Source: an uncultured Bacteroidota bacterium (GTDB lineage Bacteria > Bacteroidota > Bacteroidia > Flavobacteriales > Flavobacteriaceae). Taken from it: a DNA stretch of 64,000 nt. A model generated the notes under the pieces. The model was not told where the DNA came from and did not search any database. It saw nothing but the letters and a program-made list of their open reading frames with translations. Below are positions 27,310 to 35,917 of the stretch, piece after piece (the stretch's first letter is position 1; every line of letters begins with the position of its first letter). Made by a program: the position numbers and the translations under genes. The stretch spans positions 1 through 64,000 of the forward strand of contig CACCAP010000003.1 of assembly GCA_902544085.1 (NCBI GenBank), read 5' to 3'.

Positions 27310-28443
27310 ATGAGTAATATACAAATGGTTGACCTTAAAAGTCAATACTTAAAAATAAAGACCCAAATTGATAGAGAAGTTCTAGATACAATTTCATCGA
27401 CAAAGTATATTAATGGACCGAAAGTACATGAGTTTTCATCAAATCTTTCTAAATATTTGGGATGTAAACATGTAATTCCATGCGCAAATGGAACAGATGC
27501 ATTACAAATCGCATTAATGTCCTGCAATTTAAAGCCTGGAGATGAGGTCATTTGCCCATCTTTTACATACGTTGCAACGGCTGAGGTCGTTGCTTTATTG
27601 GGACTAAAACCAGTAATGGCTGATGTTGATGAAAACACTTTCAATATGTCTGTTGATCACATTGAACCTTTAATTAGTTCAAAAACTAAAGCCATTGTGC
27701 CTGTACATTTATTTGGTCAATCTACAAACATGGAGGAGATTTTAATTTTAGCCAAAAAGTATGATTTATTTGTTATTGAGGATAATGCTCAGGCTATTGG
27801 TGCCAACTATAAATTCTCAAATGGTGAAATAAAAAAAACAGGTACAATTGGTCACATCGGAACGACGTCTTTCTTTCCATCAAAAAATTTAGGCTGTTAT
27901 GGTGATGGTGGAGCTATGTTCACCAATGATGACAATCTCGCAGAAAAAATGAAAATGATTGCAAATCATGGTCAAAATAAAAGGTACTATCACAAGGTTA
28001 CGGGTTGTAATTCTAGACTTGACTCCATCCAAGCTGCAATACTAAATGTGAAATTAAAATACCTAGATCAGTACAATTCAAACAGGGAAAAAATGGCCAA
28101 AACTTATGACATTGGTTTGGATGATATAGAACATTTAAGTATACCTTTTAGATCACCAAATTCAACCCATGTATTTCATCAATATACATTAAAAACTTCT
28201 GCTGAATACAGAGATAAATTGATAAAATATCTAACAGAAAAAGAAATACCTGCTATGATTTATTATCCTGTTCCCCTCTATAAGCAAGAAGCATTTTCAA
28301 GTTATGTCCCTGAAAATTATTCCATTGAGAATATTGAAAAATTATGCAGTTCTGTTTTTTCACTTCCAATACACTCTGAAAAGGAAAATTCTCAACAGGA
28401 TAAGATAATTGAAGCGGTAAGATCTTTTTTTAATTCAATTTAA
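27310..28443 (+). CDS. DegT/DnrJ/EryC1/StrS (WbpE-like) sugar aminotransferase
   Basis: This 377-residue PLP enzyme transfers an amino group to a nucleotide-linked ketosugar. The catalytic lysine is Lys192 in SFFPSKNLGCYGDGGA. That motif with FTYVATAE, ALLGLKPV, FTNDDNLA and HGQNKRYYH closely follows the WbpE type, which makes UDP-2-acetamido-3-amino-glucuronate. Substrate is an inference from similarity, because the WbpA/B/D partners are not adjacent. It lies after tRNA-Leu and 1 bp before a TTG-started envelope protein gene. Confidence 0.87.
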   Translation: MSNIQMVDLKSQYLKIKTQIDREVLDTISSTKYINGPKVHEFSSNLSKYLGCKHVIPCANGTDALQIALMSCNLKPGDEVICPSFTYVATAEVVALLGLKPVMADVDENTFNMSVDHIEPLISSKTKAIVPVHLFGQSTNMEEILILAKKYDLFVIEDNAQAIGANYKFSNGEIKKTGTIGHIGTTSFFPSKNLGCYGDGGAMFTNDDNLAEKMKMIANHGQNKRYYHKVTGCNSRLDSIQAAILNVKLKYLDQYNSNREKMAKTYDIGLDDIEHLSIPFRSPNSTHVFHQYTLKTSAEYRDKLIKYLTEKEIPAMIYYPVPLYKQEAFSSYVPENYSIENIEKLCSSVFSLPIHSEKENSQQDKIIEAVRSFFNSI

Positions 28444-28444
28444 T

Positions 28445-29065
28445 TTGAGAAAATTTAAAAAATACGGTTTTGTTTTTTCGTTTGTATTACTTGCATTGAA
28501 ACTGTACCCCCAGTTAGAGGCCAAAGCAAATGTTTTGACAACATTGGGTTTGATACCAAATTTTGGAATTGAGATACAAGTTGGTGAAAGAAACAGCTTA
28601 CAGTTGGATGTTCTAGCATCTTTTTGGAATAAATTAAATAATTCAAAAACTCCATTTCATATCAACCAAACATTTTTAGAGTACAGATTTTACAAAAAAA
28701 ATGATTTAAGTGGGCTTTTTCTTGGTACTCATATAGGGTATGGAATGTTTACTTTAAAAAAACCAAATTTTACCATAATATATGATCCCTACGTTAGTTC
28801 CAGTTATGACAATGATACTTATCAATCAGGCAGAGTAGCTTTTTATGGATTAACCATTGGATATAAAAAAAGACTTAGTCAGACAATTTCTTTGGAAGCT
28901 TTTATTGGAGGTGGATATTCAATGGCAAACTACAAGTCATATAGAGAGGACATCAGGGTTGATATTCGGGATAACTGGAGGACATTTAACAGAAGTGGAG
29001 AATTTGTAGCGTATAGGGGAGGGTTAATGATAAATTATAATTTCAAACTTTACACAAAAAAATAA
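28445..29065 (+). CDS. DUF3575-like outer-membrane or envelope protein
   Basis: This 206-residue protein has a signal-like hydrophobic N terminus (FVFSFVLLALKLYPQ) and a TTG start one base after the aminotransferase stop, so it is probably in the same transcript. The segment KANVLTTLGLIPNFGIEIQVGERNSLQLDV and the later glycine/aromatic strands resemble the DUF3575 family of small beta-barrel-like Bacteroidota proteins. No enzymatic role is known. The stop codon lies within an A/T stem shared with the convergent rfbB. Confidence 0.7.
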   Translation: MRKFKKYGFVFSFVLLALKLYPQLEAKANVLTTLGLIPNFGIEIQVGERNSLQLDVLASFWNKLNNSKTPFHINQTFLEYRFYKKNDLSGLFLGTHIGYGMFTLKKPNFTIIYDPYVSSSYDNDTYQSGRVAFYGLTIGYKKRLSQTISLEAFIGGGYSMANYKSYREDIRVDIRDNWRTFNRSGEFVAYRGGLMINYNFKLYTKK

Positions 29066-29086
29066 AAATCATTAGTTTTTATTTTT
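29058..29086. terminator. A/T-only hairpin between convergent genes
   Basis: AAAAATAAAAA at 29058-29068 pairs with TTTTTATTTTT at 29076-29086 around a 7-nt loop, covering the stop codons of the DUF3575-like gene and rfbB. It reads as a T-tract terminator in both directions, but the stem has no G-C pair, so strength is doubtful. Confidence 0.4.
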
Positions 29087-30052
29087 AAACCAGTTGATGG
29101 TTCTTTTAATTCCTTCTTCAAATTTCATTTTTGGTGACCAATCGAGTTCGGATTGTATTTTACTTGAATCAATTGAATACCTAAAATCATGACCTTTTCT
29201 ATCATCTACAAATGATATTAGAGTATTATAATTGAAATCATTTGGATATAAATCAACATACATTTCTATAATTTTATAAACTAAATCTAAATTTGATATT
29301 TCATATCCACCACCGACATTATATGTTTCCCCAATACCCCCATTATTAAAAATCTTTTCAATTGCCAAAACATGATCGTGTACATATAACCAATCTCGGA
29401 TATTTTTACCTTTACCATATATTGGAATAGGTCTTCTGTCAATTAGTGATTTTATAACAGTTGGTATGAATTTCTCTTTATTTTGATATGGTCCATAATT
29501 ATTGGAGCAATTAGATATAACTACTGGCAGATTATGAGTATTAAAATAAGATCTTACAAAATGATCAGAGGATGCTTTTGATGCTGAATACGGAGACTTA
29601 GGATCATACTTTGTAGTTTCTTTAAAAGATCCATTTAAGCCCAACGATCCGTACACTTCGTCAGTAGAAATGTGATAAAATAAATGATCTTTTTCATCAA
29701 TCCAATAATTCTTGGCTGCATTTAATAAGTTAACAGTTCCAATCACATTAGTTAAAGCAAAATCAATAGAGTTTTCAATTGATCTGTCAACATGTGATTC
29801 AGCAGCCAAATGGATTACATGTGTTATATCGTATTTTTTAAATACAGCATTAACATCTTCAGCATTATTGATATTAATTTTTAAAAATTTATAATTTTTG
29901 AAAGATTCAATTTCAGCGAGGTTTTTTGGTTCTGCAGCATATGTTAAACAATCTAGATTGAATATTTGAAAATTTGTGTATTTTTTCACGAAGTGTTTTA
30001 CGACGTGTGCCCCAATGAATCCAGCTCCCCCTGTTATTAAAATTTTCTTCAT
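29072..30052 (-). CDS. rfbB: dTDP-glucose 4,6-dehydratase
   Basis: It makes dTDP-4-keto-6-deoxyglucose, the second step of dTDP-L-rhamnose synthesis. The ATG at 30052 overlaps the rfbD stop by one base (TAATG) and gives MKKILITGGAGFIGAHVV; an in-frame start further upstream is rejected because it lies inside rfbD. The 326-residue SDR protein has the NAD motif GGAGFIG, STDEVYG, and the YSASK catalytic YxxxK. Confidence 0.95.
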   Translation of the reverse strand: MKKILITGGAGFIGAHVVKHFVKKYTNFQIFNLDCLTYAAEPKNLAEIESFKNYKFLKININNAEDVNAVFKKYDITHVIHLAAESHVDRSIENSIDFALTNVIGTVNLLNAAKNYWIDEKDHLFYHISTDEVYGSLGLNGSFKETTKYDPKSPYSASKASSDHFVRSYFNTHNLPVVISNCSNNYGPYQNKEKFIPTVIKSLIDRRPIPIYGKGKNIRDWLYVHDHVLAIEKIFNNGGIGETYNVGGGYEISNLDLVYKIIEMYVDLYPNDFNYNTLISFVDDRKGHDFRYSIDSSKIQSELDWSPKMKFEEGIKRTINWFKNKN

Positions 30053-30903
30053 TAAATATTTTTTAGAAATTTCATTAGAGATTCTTTCCAATCGGGTATT
30101 TTTAAATTAAACGCCGATATTATTTTTGTTTTATTAGTAATTGCAAATTTAGGTCTTTTAGATAATTGACTAATTTCATTTGTTTTAATTTCTTCTAAAT
30201 TGCATTTAATATTAATCTCTTTTAATATAACTTTTGCAAATTCAAACCATGATGTATAGCCAAGATTTGAAAAATTATAAATTTTAGATTCTTTATCAAA
30301 TCTGTCTTTGGATTTTATAATCTGTATTATGGCATTGGCTAAATCACAAGCATTAGTTGGACACCCGTATTGATCTCCAACGATTTTTAATAGCTCTTTA
30401 CTTTTTGATTTTTCAATAATAGTTTTTACAAAATTTTTACCAAATGATGAATAAAGCCATGATGTCCTAATGACAATTGATTCCGAAATTGAATTTTCTA
30501 TATGTTTTTCACCATTTAACTTTGAAACCCCGTAGTAATTTTGGGGACTAACATACTCATATTCAGAAATTGCTGATTTATTAATTCCGTTATATACATA
30601 GTCTGTTGATATATGAATCAATCTCAGATTGTAAGTTTCAGAAATCTCGACTAAATTTTTAATAGCATTGTCATTTAGTTCATCAGCTTTTTCCTTTTCG
30701 ATTTCAGCACCATCAACATCAGTGTAGGCTGCGCAGTTAACAATACAGTTTATGTCATGGCTTGTAATAACTGATTCAATTTTCTCTTTTTTGGTTATAT
30801 CTAAGCTGTTAATATCAGTAAAGATAAATTCAGACTTATTTTTTACGATAGATTGAATAGTTTTACCCAACTGTCCATTTGACCCAGTAACAAGTGTTAT
30901 CAT
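30052..30903 (-). CDS. rfbD: dTDP-4-dehydrorhamnose reductase
   Basis: It catalyses the last step to dTDP-L-rhamnose using NAD(P)H. The 283-residue SDR has GSNGQLGK at the N terminus, HISTDYVYNG, and YxxxK in NYYGVSKLNGEK. It overlaps rfbC by 4 bp (ATGA) and rfbB by 1 bp, so translation is coupled. Confidence 0.95.
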   Translation of the reverse strand: MITLVTGSNGQLGKTIQSIVKNKSEFIFTDINSLDITKKEKIESVITSHDINCIVNCAAYTDVDGAEIEKEKADELNDNAIKNLVEISETYNLRLIHISTDYVYNGINKSAISEYEYVSPQNYYGVSKLNGEKHIENSISESIVIRTSWLYSSFGKNFVKTIIEKSKSKELLKIVGDQYGCPTNACDLANAIIQIIKSKDRFDKESKIYNFSNLGYTSWFEFAKVILKEINIKCNLEEIKTNEISQLSKRPKFAITNKTKIISAFNLKIPDWKESLMKFLKNI

Positions 30904-31460
30904 TGATGAAATCTAAATTTAGGTGATTCCTCAAGATTCGGCGAAATAGAATCTTTTTTACTCCTAATAATTTTATCACAATAAGCTTCCATATCAAAAT
31001 TAAGTTTTGGATCAAGTGAATTTATACCGTGATCATAATCCTTATTGTAATAATTATCTACTTGATATTGAACTTCTGCAATATCACTTAATACCAAAAA
31101 ACCGTGAGCAAAGCCTTTAGGAACTAATAACTGGTAATGGTTTGTATCATTCAAAATAATTTGAATTCCTTTTCCGTATGTCTTTGATTCCTTTCTAATA
31201 TCTACAATCAAATCTAAAATTTCACCCTTAGAAACACTAACAAGTTTTGTTTGAGCAAAAGGATAAGTTTGAAAATGAAGTCCCCTTAAAACTCCTTTCT
31301 TACTTCTTGACAAATTGCTTTGACAAAAATTAAATTTTTCATTTAAGAAATCTTCAAGTAAATCTTTTCTGAAAACTTCTGCAAAAAAACCTCTTTCATC
31401 TTCTTTAATCTCTGGTTTACAAAGAACAGGACCTTCAATATCAAATTTTTCAAATTCCAT
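30900..31460 (-). CDS. rfbC: dTDP-4-dehydrorhamnose 3,5-epimerase
   Basis: This 186-residue cupin epimerase acts third in dTDP-L-rhamnose synthesis. The N-terminal signature [13 protein letters not shown], the catalytic His in GVLRGLHFQ and the [13 protein letters not shown] motif are all present. It overlaps rfbA by 11 bp and rfbD by 4 bp. Confidence 0.95.
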   Translation of the reverse strand: MEFEKFDIEGPVLCKPEIKEDERGFFAEVFRKDLLEDFLNEKFNFCQSNLSRSKKGVLRGLHFQTYPFAQTKLVSVSKGEILDLIVDIRKESKTYGKGIQIILNDTNHYQLLVPKGFAHGFLVLSDIAEVQYQVDNYYNKDYDHGINSLDPKLNFDMEAYCDKIIRSKKDSISPNLEESPKFRFHQ

Positions 31461-32325
31461 TTAAGATACTTTCTAGATAACTTCCATATTGGTTTTTACC
31501 AATTGATTTAATTAATTTTTTGAACTGCTCACTATTTATATAACCCAATTTAAACGCAATTTCTTCCACACAAGCAATTTTAAGGCCTGTTCTTTTTTCA
31601 ATTGTATGGATAAAATTAGATGCTTCAAGCATGGACTCATGAGTTCCTGAATCTAGCCATGTAAAGCTTTTGTCTAACAATTCAACCTTCAATTGTTCTT
31701 CTTTAAGATACTCTGTATTAATAGATGTTATTTCAAGTTCACCCCTTTGACTTGGTTTAATTTTTTTTGCAATTTCTACAACGTTGGGAGGATAAAAATA
31801 CAATCCGACAACTGCATAATTACTCTTTGGTTTTAAAGGTTTTTCTTCAATAGAGATTACATTATCGTCAATATATTCGACAACCCCGTATCTAGATGGA
31901 TTTTTTACATAAAAACCAAAGACTTTAGCTTTCTTAATTTCAATTAATTCAGATACACTGTTTTGAAGAATTTTGGTAAAACCACTGCCATAAAAAATAT
32001 TATCACCAAGTATCAAACACACAGGATTATTATCAATAAATTTTTCACCAATAATAAACGCCTCAGCTATACCCTTTGGCCTTTCTTGCTCAGCATATTG
32101 TAATTTAATTCCAATGCTTGAACCCGTTCCAAGAAGTCTTTGAAAGTTTGGCAAATCTCTTGGTGTGGATATTATTAAAATTTCTTTAATACCTGCAAGC
32201 ATCAAGACAGACAATGGATAGTAAATCATCGGCTTATCATGAATAGCCAAAAGTTGTTTTGACTGACCTTTAGTGAGTGGATATAACCTTGTTCCACTTC
32301 CACCTGCTAGAATGATACCTTTCAC
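31450..32325 (-). CDS. rfbA: Glucose-1-phosphate thymidylyltransferase
   Basis: It joins glucose 1-phosphate and dTTP to start the rhamnose pathway. The 291-residue nucleotidyltransferase has the signature [13 protein letters not shown] with [17 protein letters not shown], and GDNIFYG. It is the first gene of the rfbA-C-D-B unit and diverges from metK across 52 bp. Confidence 0.96.
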   Translation of the reverse strand: MKGIILAGGSGTRLYPLTKGQSKQLLAIHDKPMIYYPLSVLMLAGIKEILIISTPRDLPNFQRLLGTGSSIGIKLQYAEQERPKGIAEAFIIGEKFIDNNPVCLILGDNIFYGSGFTKILQNSVSELIEIKKAKVFGFYVKNPSRYGVVEYIDDNVISIEEKPLKPKSNYAVVGLYFYPPNVVEIAKKIKPSQRGELEITSINTEYLKEEQLKVELLDKSFTWLDSGTHESMLEASNFIHTIEKRTGLKIACVEEIAFKLGYINSEQFKKLIKSIGKNQYGSYLESILNGI

Positions 32326-32359
32326 GAACTGCTAAGTTATTTAATTACACGGTATTACC

Positions 32360-32367
32360 TATATTTG
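32360..32367 (+). promoter_or_regulatory. Putative -7 element TATATTTG of metK
   Basis: A match to TAnnTTTG ending 10 bp before the metK ATG, implying a very short leader. There is no room for a SAM riboswitch between rfbA and metK. Confidence 0.45.
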
Positions 32368-32377
32368 CACCTCAAAA

Positions 32378-33649
32378 ATGAATTATTTTTTTACGTCTGA
32401 ATCTGTAAGTGAGGGTCATCCAGATAAAATTGCAGATCAAATTAGTGATGCAATTTTAGATGCATTTTTAGCAATTGATGAAAACTCTAAGGTTGCTTGT
32501 GAGGTGATGGTAACCACAGGACAGGTAATCGTTTCAGGTGAAATAAAATCATCTGCATATGTAGATATTCAAAAAGTAGTTAGAGAACAAATTAAAAAAA
32601 TTGGTTACGATAACAGTGAATTGATGTTTGATTATAAATCTTGTGGAATACTTACATACATTAATGAACAATCAGAAGACATATCCAGAGGTGTAGAAAG
32701 AATTAATCCAGAGGATCAGGGTGCAGGTGACCAAGGAATAATGTTTGGATATGCTACTGACGAAACAAAAAACTTTATTCCTATTGGACTGGATTTATCC
32801 CACAAAATTCTTAAAGAATTGGCTTTATTGAGAAAAGAAAATAATAAAATTAAGTATTTGAGACCCGATTCAAAGTGTCAAGTCACAGTTGAATATGAAA
32901 AGCCCAATATTCCAAAAAAAATCAAATCAATAGTAATTTCAACTCAACATGATGAATTCGATGACGAGACAAAAATGTTAAATAAAATTAAACTTGACAT
33001 CAAAGAAATTGTTTTACCAAGAATCTTAACAAAACATCCTGAGTTTAAAAATATTTTGAATGATAATAAAATCGAATATTTTATAAATCCTACAGGTAAG
33101 TTTGTAATAGGTGGACCGAATGGGGATACAGGATTAACAGGAAGGAAAATAATTGTCGATACTTACGGTGGGAAGGGTGCCCATGGTGGAGGTTCATTCT
33201 CTGGCAAAGATCCCTCAAAGGTTGATAGAAGCGCCGCATATGCTGCAAGGCATATCGCCAAAAATATTATTGCAGCAAATATTGCAAAAGAATGTCTCAT
33301 TCAGATTAGTTATGCCATTGGAAAACCTGAACCACTGAGTTTATATGTAAATACACTTAACACATCTAAATTGTCTATTTCTGATGAAAAGCTTTCTGAG
33401 GAAATATATAAAATCTTTGATTTGAGACCATACTTTATAATTGAAAGATTAAAATTGAAACAACCCATTTATACTGAGTCATCATCCTATGGCCACATGG
33501 GAAGAGATTCAGAAAAGGTGATTAAAAGCATGATTTTTGAAAATAATATCAACAAGGAAATAAGTGTTGAATTATTTACGTGGGAAAAATTAGATTATGT
33601 AGATTTGCTATCCAAAAAATTTAAAAATTCTTTTAAAAATGAAAAGTAA
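32378..33649 (+). CDS. metK: S-adenosylmethionine synthetase
   Basis: It makes SAM from methionine and ATP. The 423-residue protein begins with the conserved [20 protein letters not shown], and has [12 protein letters not shown] and [20 protein letters not shown]. It overlaps the ahcY start by 11 bp, pairing SAM synthesis with SAH removal. Confidence 0.96.
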   Translation: MNYFFTSESVSEGHPDKIADQISDAILDAFLAIDENSKVACEVMVTTGQVIVSGEIKSSAYVDIQKVVREQIKKIGYDNSELMFDYKSCGILTYINEQSEDISRGVERINPEDQGAGDQGIMFGYATDETKNFIPIGLDLSHKILKELALLRKENNKIKYLRPDSKCQVTVEYEKPNIPKKIKSIVISTQHDEFDDETKMLNKIKLDIKEIVLPRILTKHPEFKNILNDNKIEYFINPTGKFVIGGPNGDTGLTGRKIIVDTYGGKGAHGGGSFSGKDPSKVDRSAAYAARHIAKNIIAANIAKECLIQISYAIGKPEPLSLYVNTLNTSKLSISDEKLSEEIYKIFDLRPYFIIERLKLKQPIYTESSSYGHMGRDSEKVIKSMIFENNINKEISVELFTWEKLDYVDLLSKKFKNSFKNEK

Positions 33650-34961
33650 AATTGACTCAATGACAAAACCAAAATTTAAAGTCAAAGATTTATCTCTTGC
33701 TGAATGGGGACGTAAGGAAATTTCACTGGCAGAGTCTGAAATGCCAGGTTTAATGTCATTAAGGAAAGAATACGCAAGTACTAAGCCTTTAAAAGGCGCA
33801 AGAATCGCAGGTTGCCTACACATGACAATACAGACAGCTGTTCTGATTGAAACACTTGTGGAGTTAGGTGCGGATGTAACGTGGAGTTCTTGTAATATTT
33901 TTTCAACACAAGATCATGCAGCAGCAGCAATAGCAAAAGCCGGGATACCTGTCTATGCTTGGAAAGGAATGTCAGAAGAGGAGTTTGATTGGTGTATTGA
34001 GCAAACAATATTTTTTGGAGATGACAGAAAGCCATTAAATATGATACTTGATGATGGAGGTGACTTAACAAATATGATTTTAGATAAATATCCTGAACTG
34101 ATCAGTGGAATCAAAGGAATAACGGAGGAAACAACTACAGGTGTTTTAAGATTGTATGAAAGAGAGAAAAATAACACACTTCCATTACCTGCTATTAATG
34201 TTAATGATTCTGTTACTAAAGCAAAATTTGATAACAAATATGGTTGCAGAGAATCTGCAGTTGATGCAATACGTAGATCTACAGATACAATGCTAGCAGG
34301 TAAGAGAGTTGTTGTTTGTGGATATGGAGATGTTGGTAAAGGAACTGCTGCATCTTTTGCCTCTGCAAAGTGTCTAGTAACAGTGACCGAAATTGATCCA
34401 ATTTGTGCTTTACAAGCAGCTATGGATGGCTTTGAAGTAAAAAAGTTATCAAGTGTAGTTGGAGAAATGGATATCATCGTAACTGCAACTGGGAACAAAG
34501 ACATTGTTAAAGAAGAACATTTTATGAAAATGAAGGACAATGCAATAGTATGCAATATTGGTCACTTTGACAATGAAATAGATATGAGTTGGTTGAATTC
34601 AAAATATGGAAATACGAAAGAAGAGATTAAGCCTCAGGTTGATAAGTATGAAATAAATGGAAATCAAATTATAATATTAGCAGAGGGAAGACTCGTTAAT
34701 CTTGGATGCGCTACAGGCCACCCAAGTTTTGTTATGAGCAACTCGTTCACCAACCAAGTTTTAGCACAACTTGAATTATGGAAGAACCGTGACAATTATG
34801 AAAATAAGGTTTACGTGCTACCTAAATATTTAGATGAAAAAGTTGCAATGTTGCATTTGGAAAAGCTTGGTGTAGAACTTGAGGAACTCAATTCAGAACA
34901 AGCCGACTATATTGGTGTAAACGTCAAGGGACCGTTTAAAAATGACTCATATAAATATTAG
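33639..34961 (+). CDS. ahcY: Adenosylhomocysteinase
   Basis: It hydrolyses S-adenosylhomocysteine to adenosine and homocysteine, removing the product inhibitor of methylations. The 440-residue protein has [15 protein letters not shown], the NAD-binding [13 protein letters not shown] and the C-terminal [14 protein letters not shown]...[11 protein letters not shown]. Start may be 33639, overlapping metK, or the second ATG at 33660, 11 bp beyond the metK stop. A GTG-started dehydrogenase follows after 2 bp. Confidence 0.95.
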   Translation: MKSKIDSMTKPKFKVKDLSLAEWGRKEISLAESEMPGLMSLRKEYASTKPLKGARIAGCLHMTIQTAVLIETLVELGADVTWSSCNIFSTQDHAAAAIAKAGIPVYAWKGMSEEEFDWCIEQTIFFGDDRKPLNMILDDGGDLTNMILDKYPELISGIKGITEETTTGVLRLYEREKNNTLPLPAINVNDSVTKAKFDNKYGCRESAVDAIRRSTDTMLAGKRVVVCGYGDVGKGTAASFASAKCLVTVTEIDPICALQAAMDGFEVKKLSSVVGEMDIIVTATGNKDIVKEEHFMKMKDNAIVCNIGHFDNEIDMSWLNSKYGNTKEEIKPQVDKYEINGNQIIILAEGRLVNLGCATGHPSFVMSNSFTNQVLAQLELWKNRDNYENKVYVLPKYLDEKVAMLHLEKLGVELEELNSEQADYIGVNVKGPFKNDSYKY

Positions 34962-34963
34962 AA

Positions 34964-35767
34964 GTGAAAAAGCCTACAATTGGTATTATTGGAAATGGTT
35001 TTGTTGGGGAAGCTCAAGCATTCGCCTTTTCACCAGTGTGTAACATAAAGATTTATGATGTTGATCCAGTAAAATCAACTCACACTTTAAATAAAACTCA
35101 TGATTCTGATTTTGTTTTTGTTTGTGTACCAACCCCTATGTACAAAGATGGAAATCAAAACTTAGAATTTGTGGAAGAGGTTTTTAAACATGCTAATGAA
35201 AAACCTATTTACATATTGAAATCTACTGTTTTACCTGGAACTACTGAAAAATTAAATAAAATTTACACCCAATTTAAGATAGTTTTCTCACCCGAATTTT
35301 TAACTGAAAGGACATCGAAGCTTGATATGTTGACACAAAACAGAATCATTATAGGGGGTAACAAGATATGGACTAAACAAGTCAGAAAAATTTATGAGCT
35401 AAGATTTAAAAATAAGAACATCATTGAAACGGACTCAAAAACATCTGAATTAATAAAGTATATGAACAATACTTTTTTTGCTACAAAAGTTTCAATAATG
35501 AATGAATTTAAATTAATATGTGATAAAATTGGTGCAGATTGGGAGGAGGCATTGAATGGTTTCGCATCAGATGGTAGAATTGGAGATAGCCACTTAAATG
35601 TTCCTGGCCATGATGGGCAACTTGGTTATGGTGGAAAATGTTTTCCCAAAGATGTTAATGCGCTTATTAAGTTTTCCAAAGAATTAGATATTGATCTAAA
35701 TGCAATCGAAGGAGGTTGGAATACAAATTTAAAAGTAAGAAAGGATAGAGATTGGGAAAATAAATAA
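34964..35767 (+). CDS. Short UDP-sugar dehydrogenase-like protein lacking the C-terminal domain
   Basis: The 267-residue product starts with GTG two bases after ahcY. The N-terminal Rossmann domain (GIIGNGFVGEAQAF) and the central dimerisation domain with the catalytic-Cys motif YGGKCFPKD match UDP-glucose/GDP-mannose dehydrogenases, which oxidise sugar C6 to a uronate. The C-terminal UDP-binding domain, expected to carry the length to about 430 residues, is missing, with no remnant downstream. Short forms of this kind are known, so it may be a distinct subfamily rather than a broken gene. Substrate unknown. Confidence 0.75.
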   Translation: MKKPTIGIIGNGFVGEAQAFAFSPVCNIKIYDVDPVKSTHTLNKTHDSDFVFVCVPTPMYKDGNQNLEFVEEVFKHANEKPIYILKSTVLPGTTEKLNKIYTQFKIVFSPEFLTERTSKLDMLTQNRIIIGGNKIWTKQVRKIYELRFKNKNIIETDSKTSELIKYMNNTFFATKVSIMNEFKLICDKIGADWEEALNGFASDGRIGDSHLNVPGHDGQLGYGGKCFPKDVNALIKFSKELDIDLNAIEGGWNTNLKVRKDRDWENK

Positions 35768-35892
35768 CCAATTCGATTTTTATCTTTTTATTATATCTTT
35801 CAATCAATACAATATTAAATATTCGATCTCCCCATTTAAAAATCAAATGTGGAGTTTCAAAATTGTCAAAACATCATTCTCTAGTTTTTTTT

Positions 35893-35900
35893 TATCTTTG
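35893..35900 (+). promoter_or_regulatory. Putative -7 element TATCTTTG of the export operon
   Basis: A match to TAnnTTTG 17 bp before the ATG of the Wza-like gene. A TTG at 35863-35865 is 27 bp upstream, longer than the usual spacing, so the -33 assignment is uncertain. Confidence 0.45.
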
Positions 35901-35917
35901 CCACCCAAAATAATATT

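Noticed and set aside
30053-30091. N-terminal extension of rfbB starting at 30091
   Set aside because: It lies inside rfbD, and the ATG at 30052 gives the exact conserved N terminus with stop-start overlap.
32326-32377. Possible SAM riboswitch upstream of metK
   Set aside because: Only 52 bp separate metK from rfbA and no conserved aptamer pairing is visible.
33953-34555. 200-codon minus-strand frame inside ahcY
   Set aside because: Long but composed of Ser/Pro-rich low-complexity translation opposite a highly conserved enzyme; no evidence of coding.
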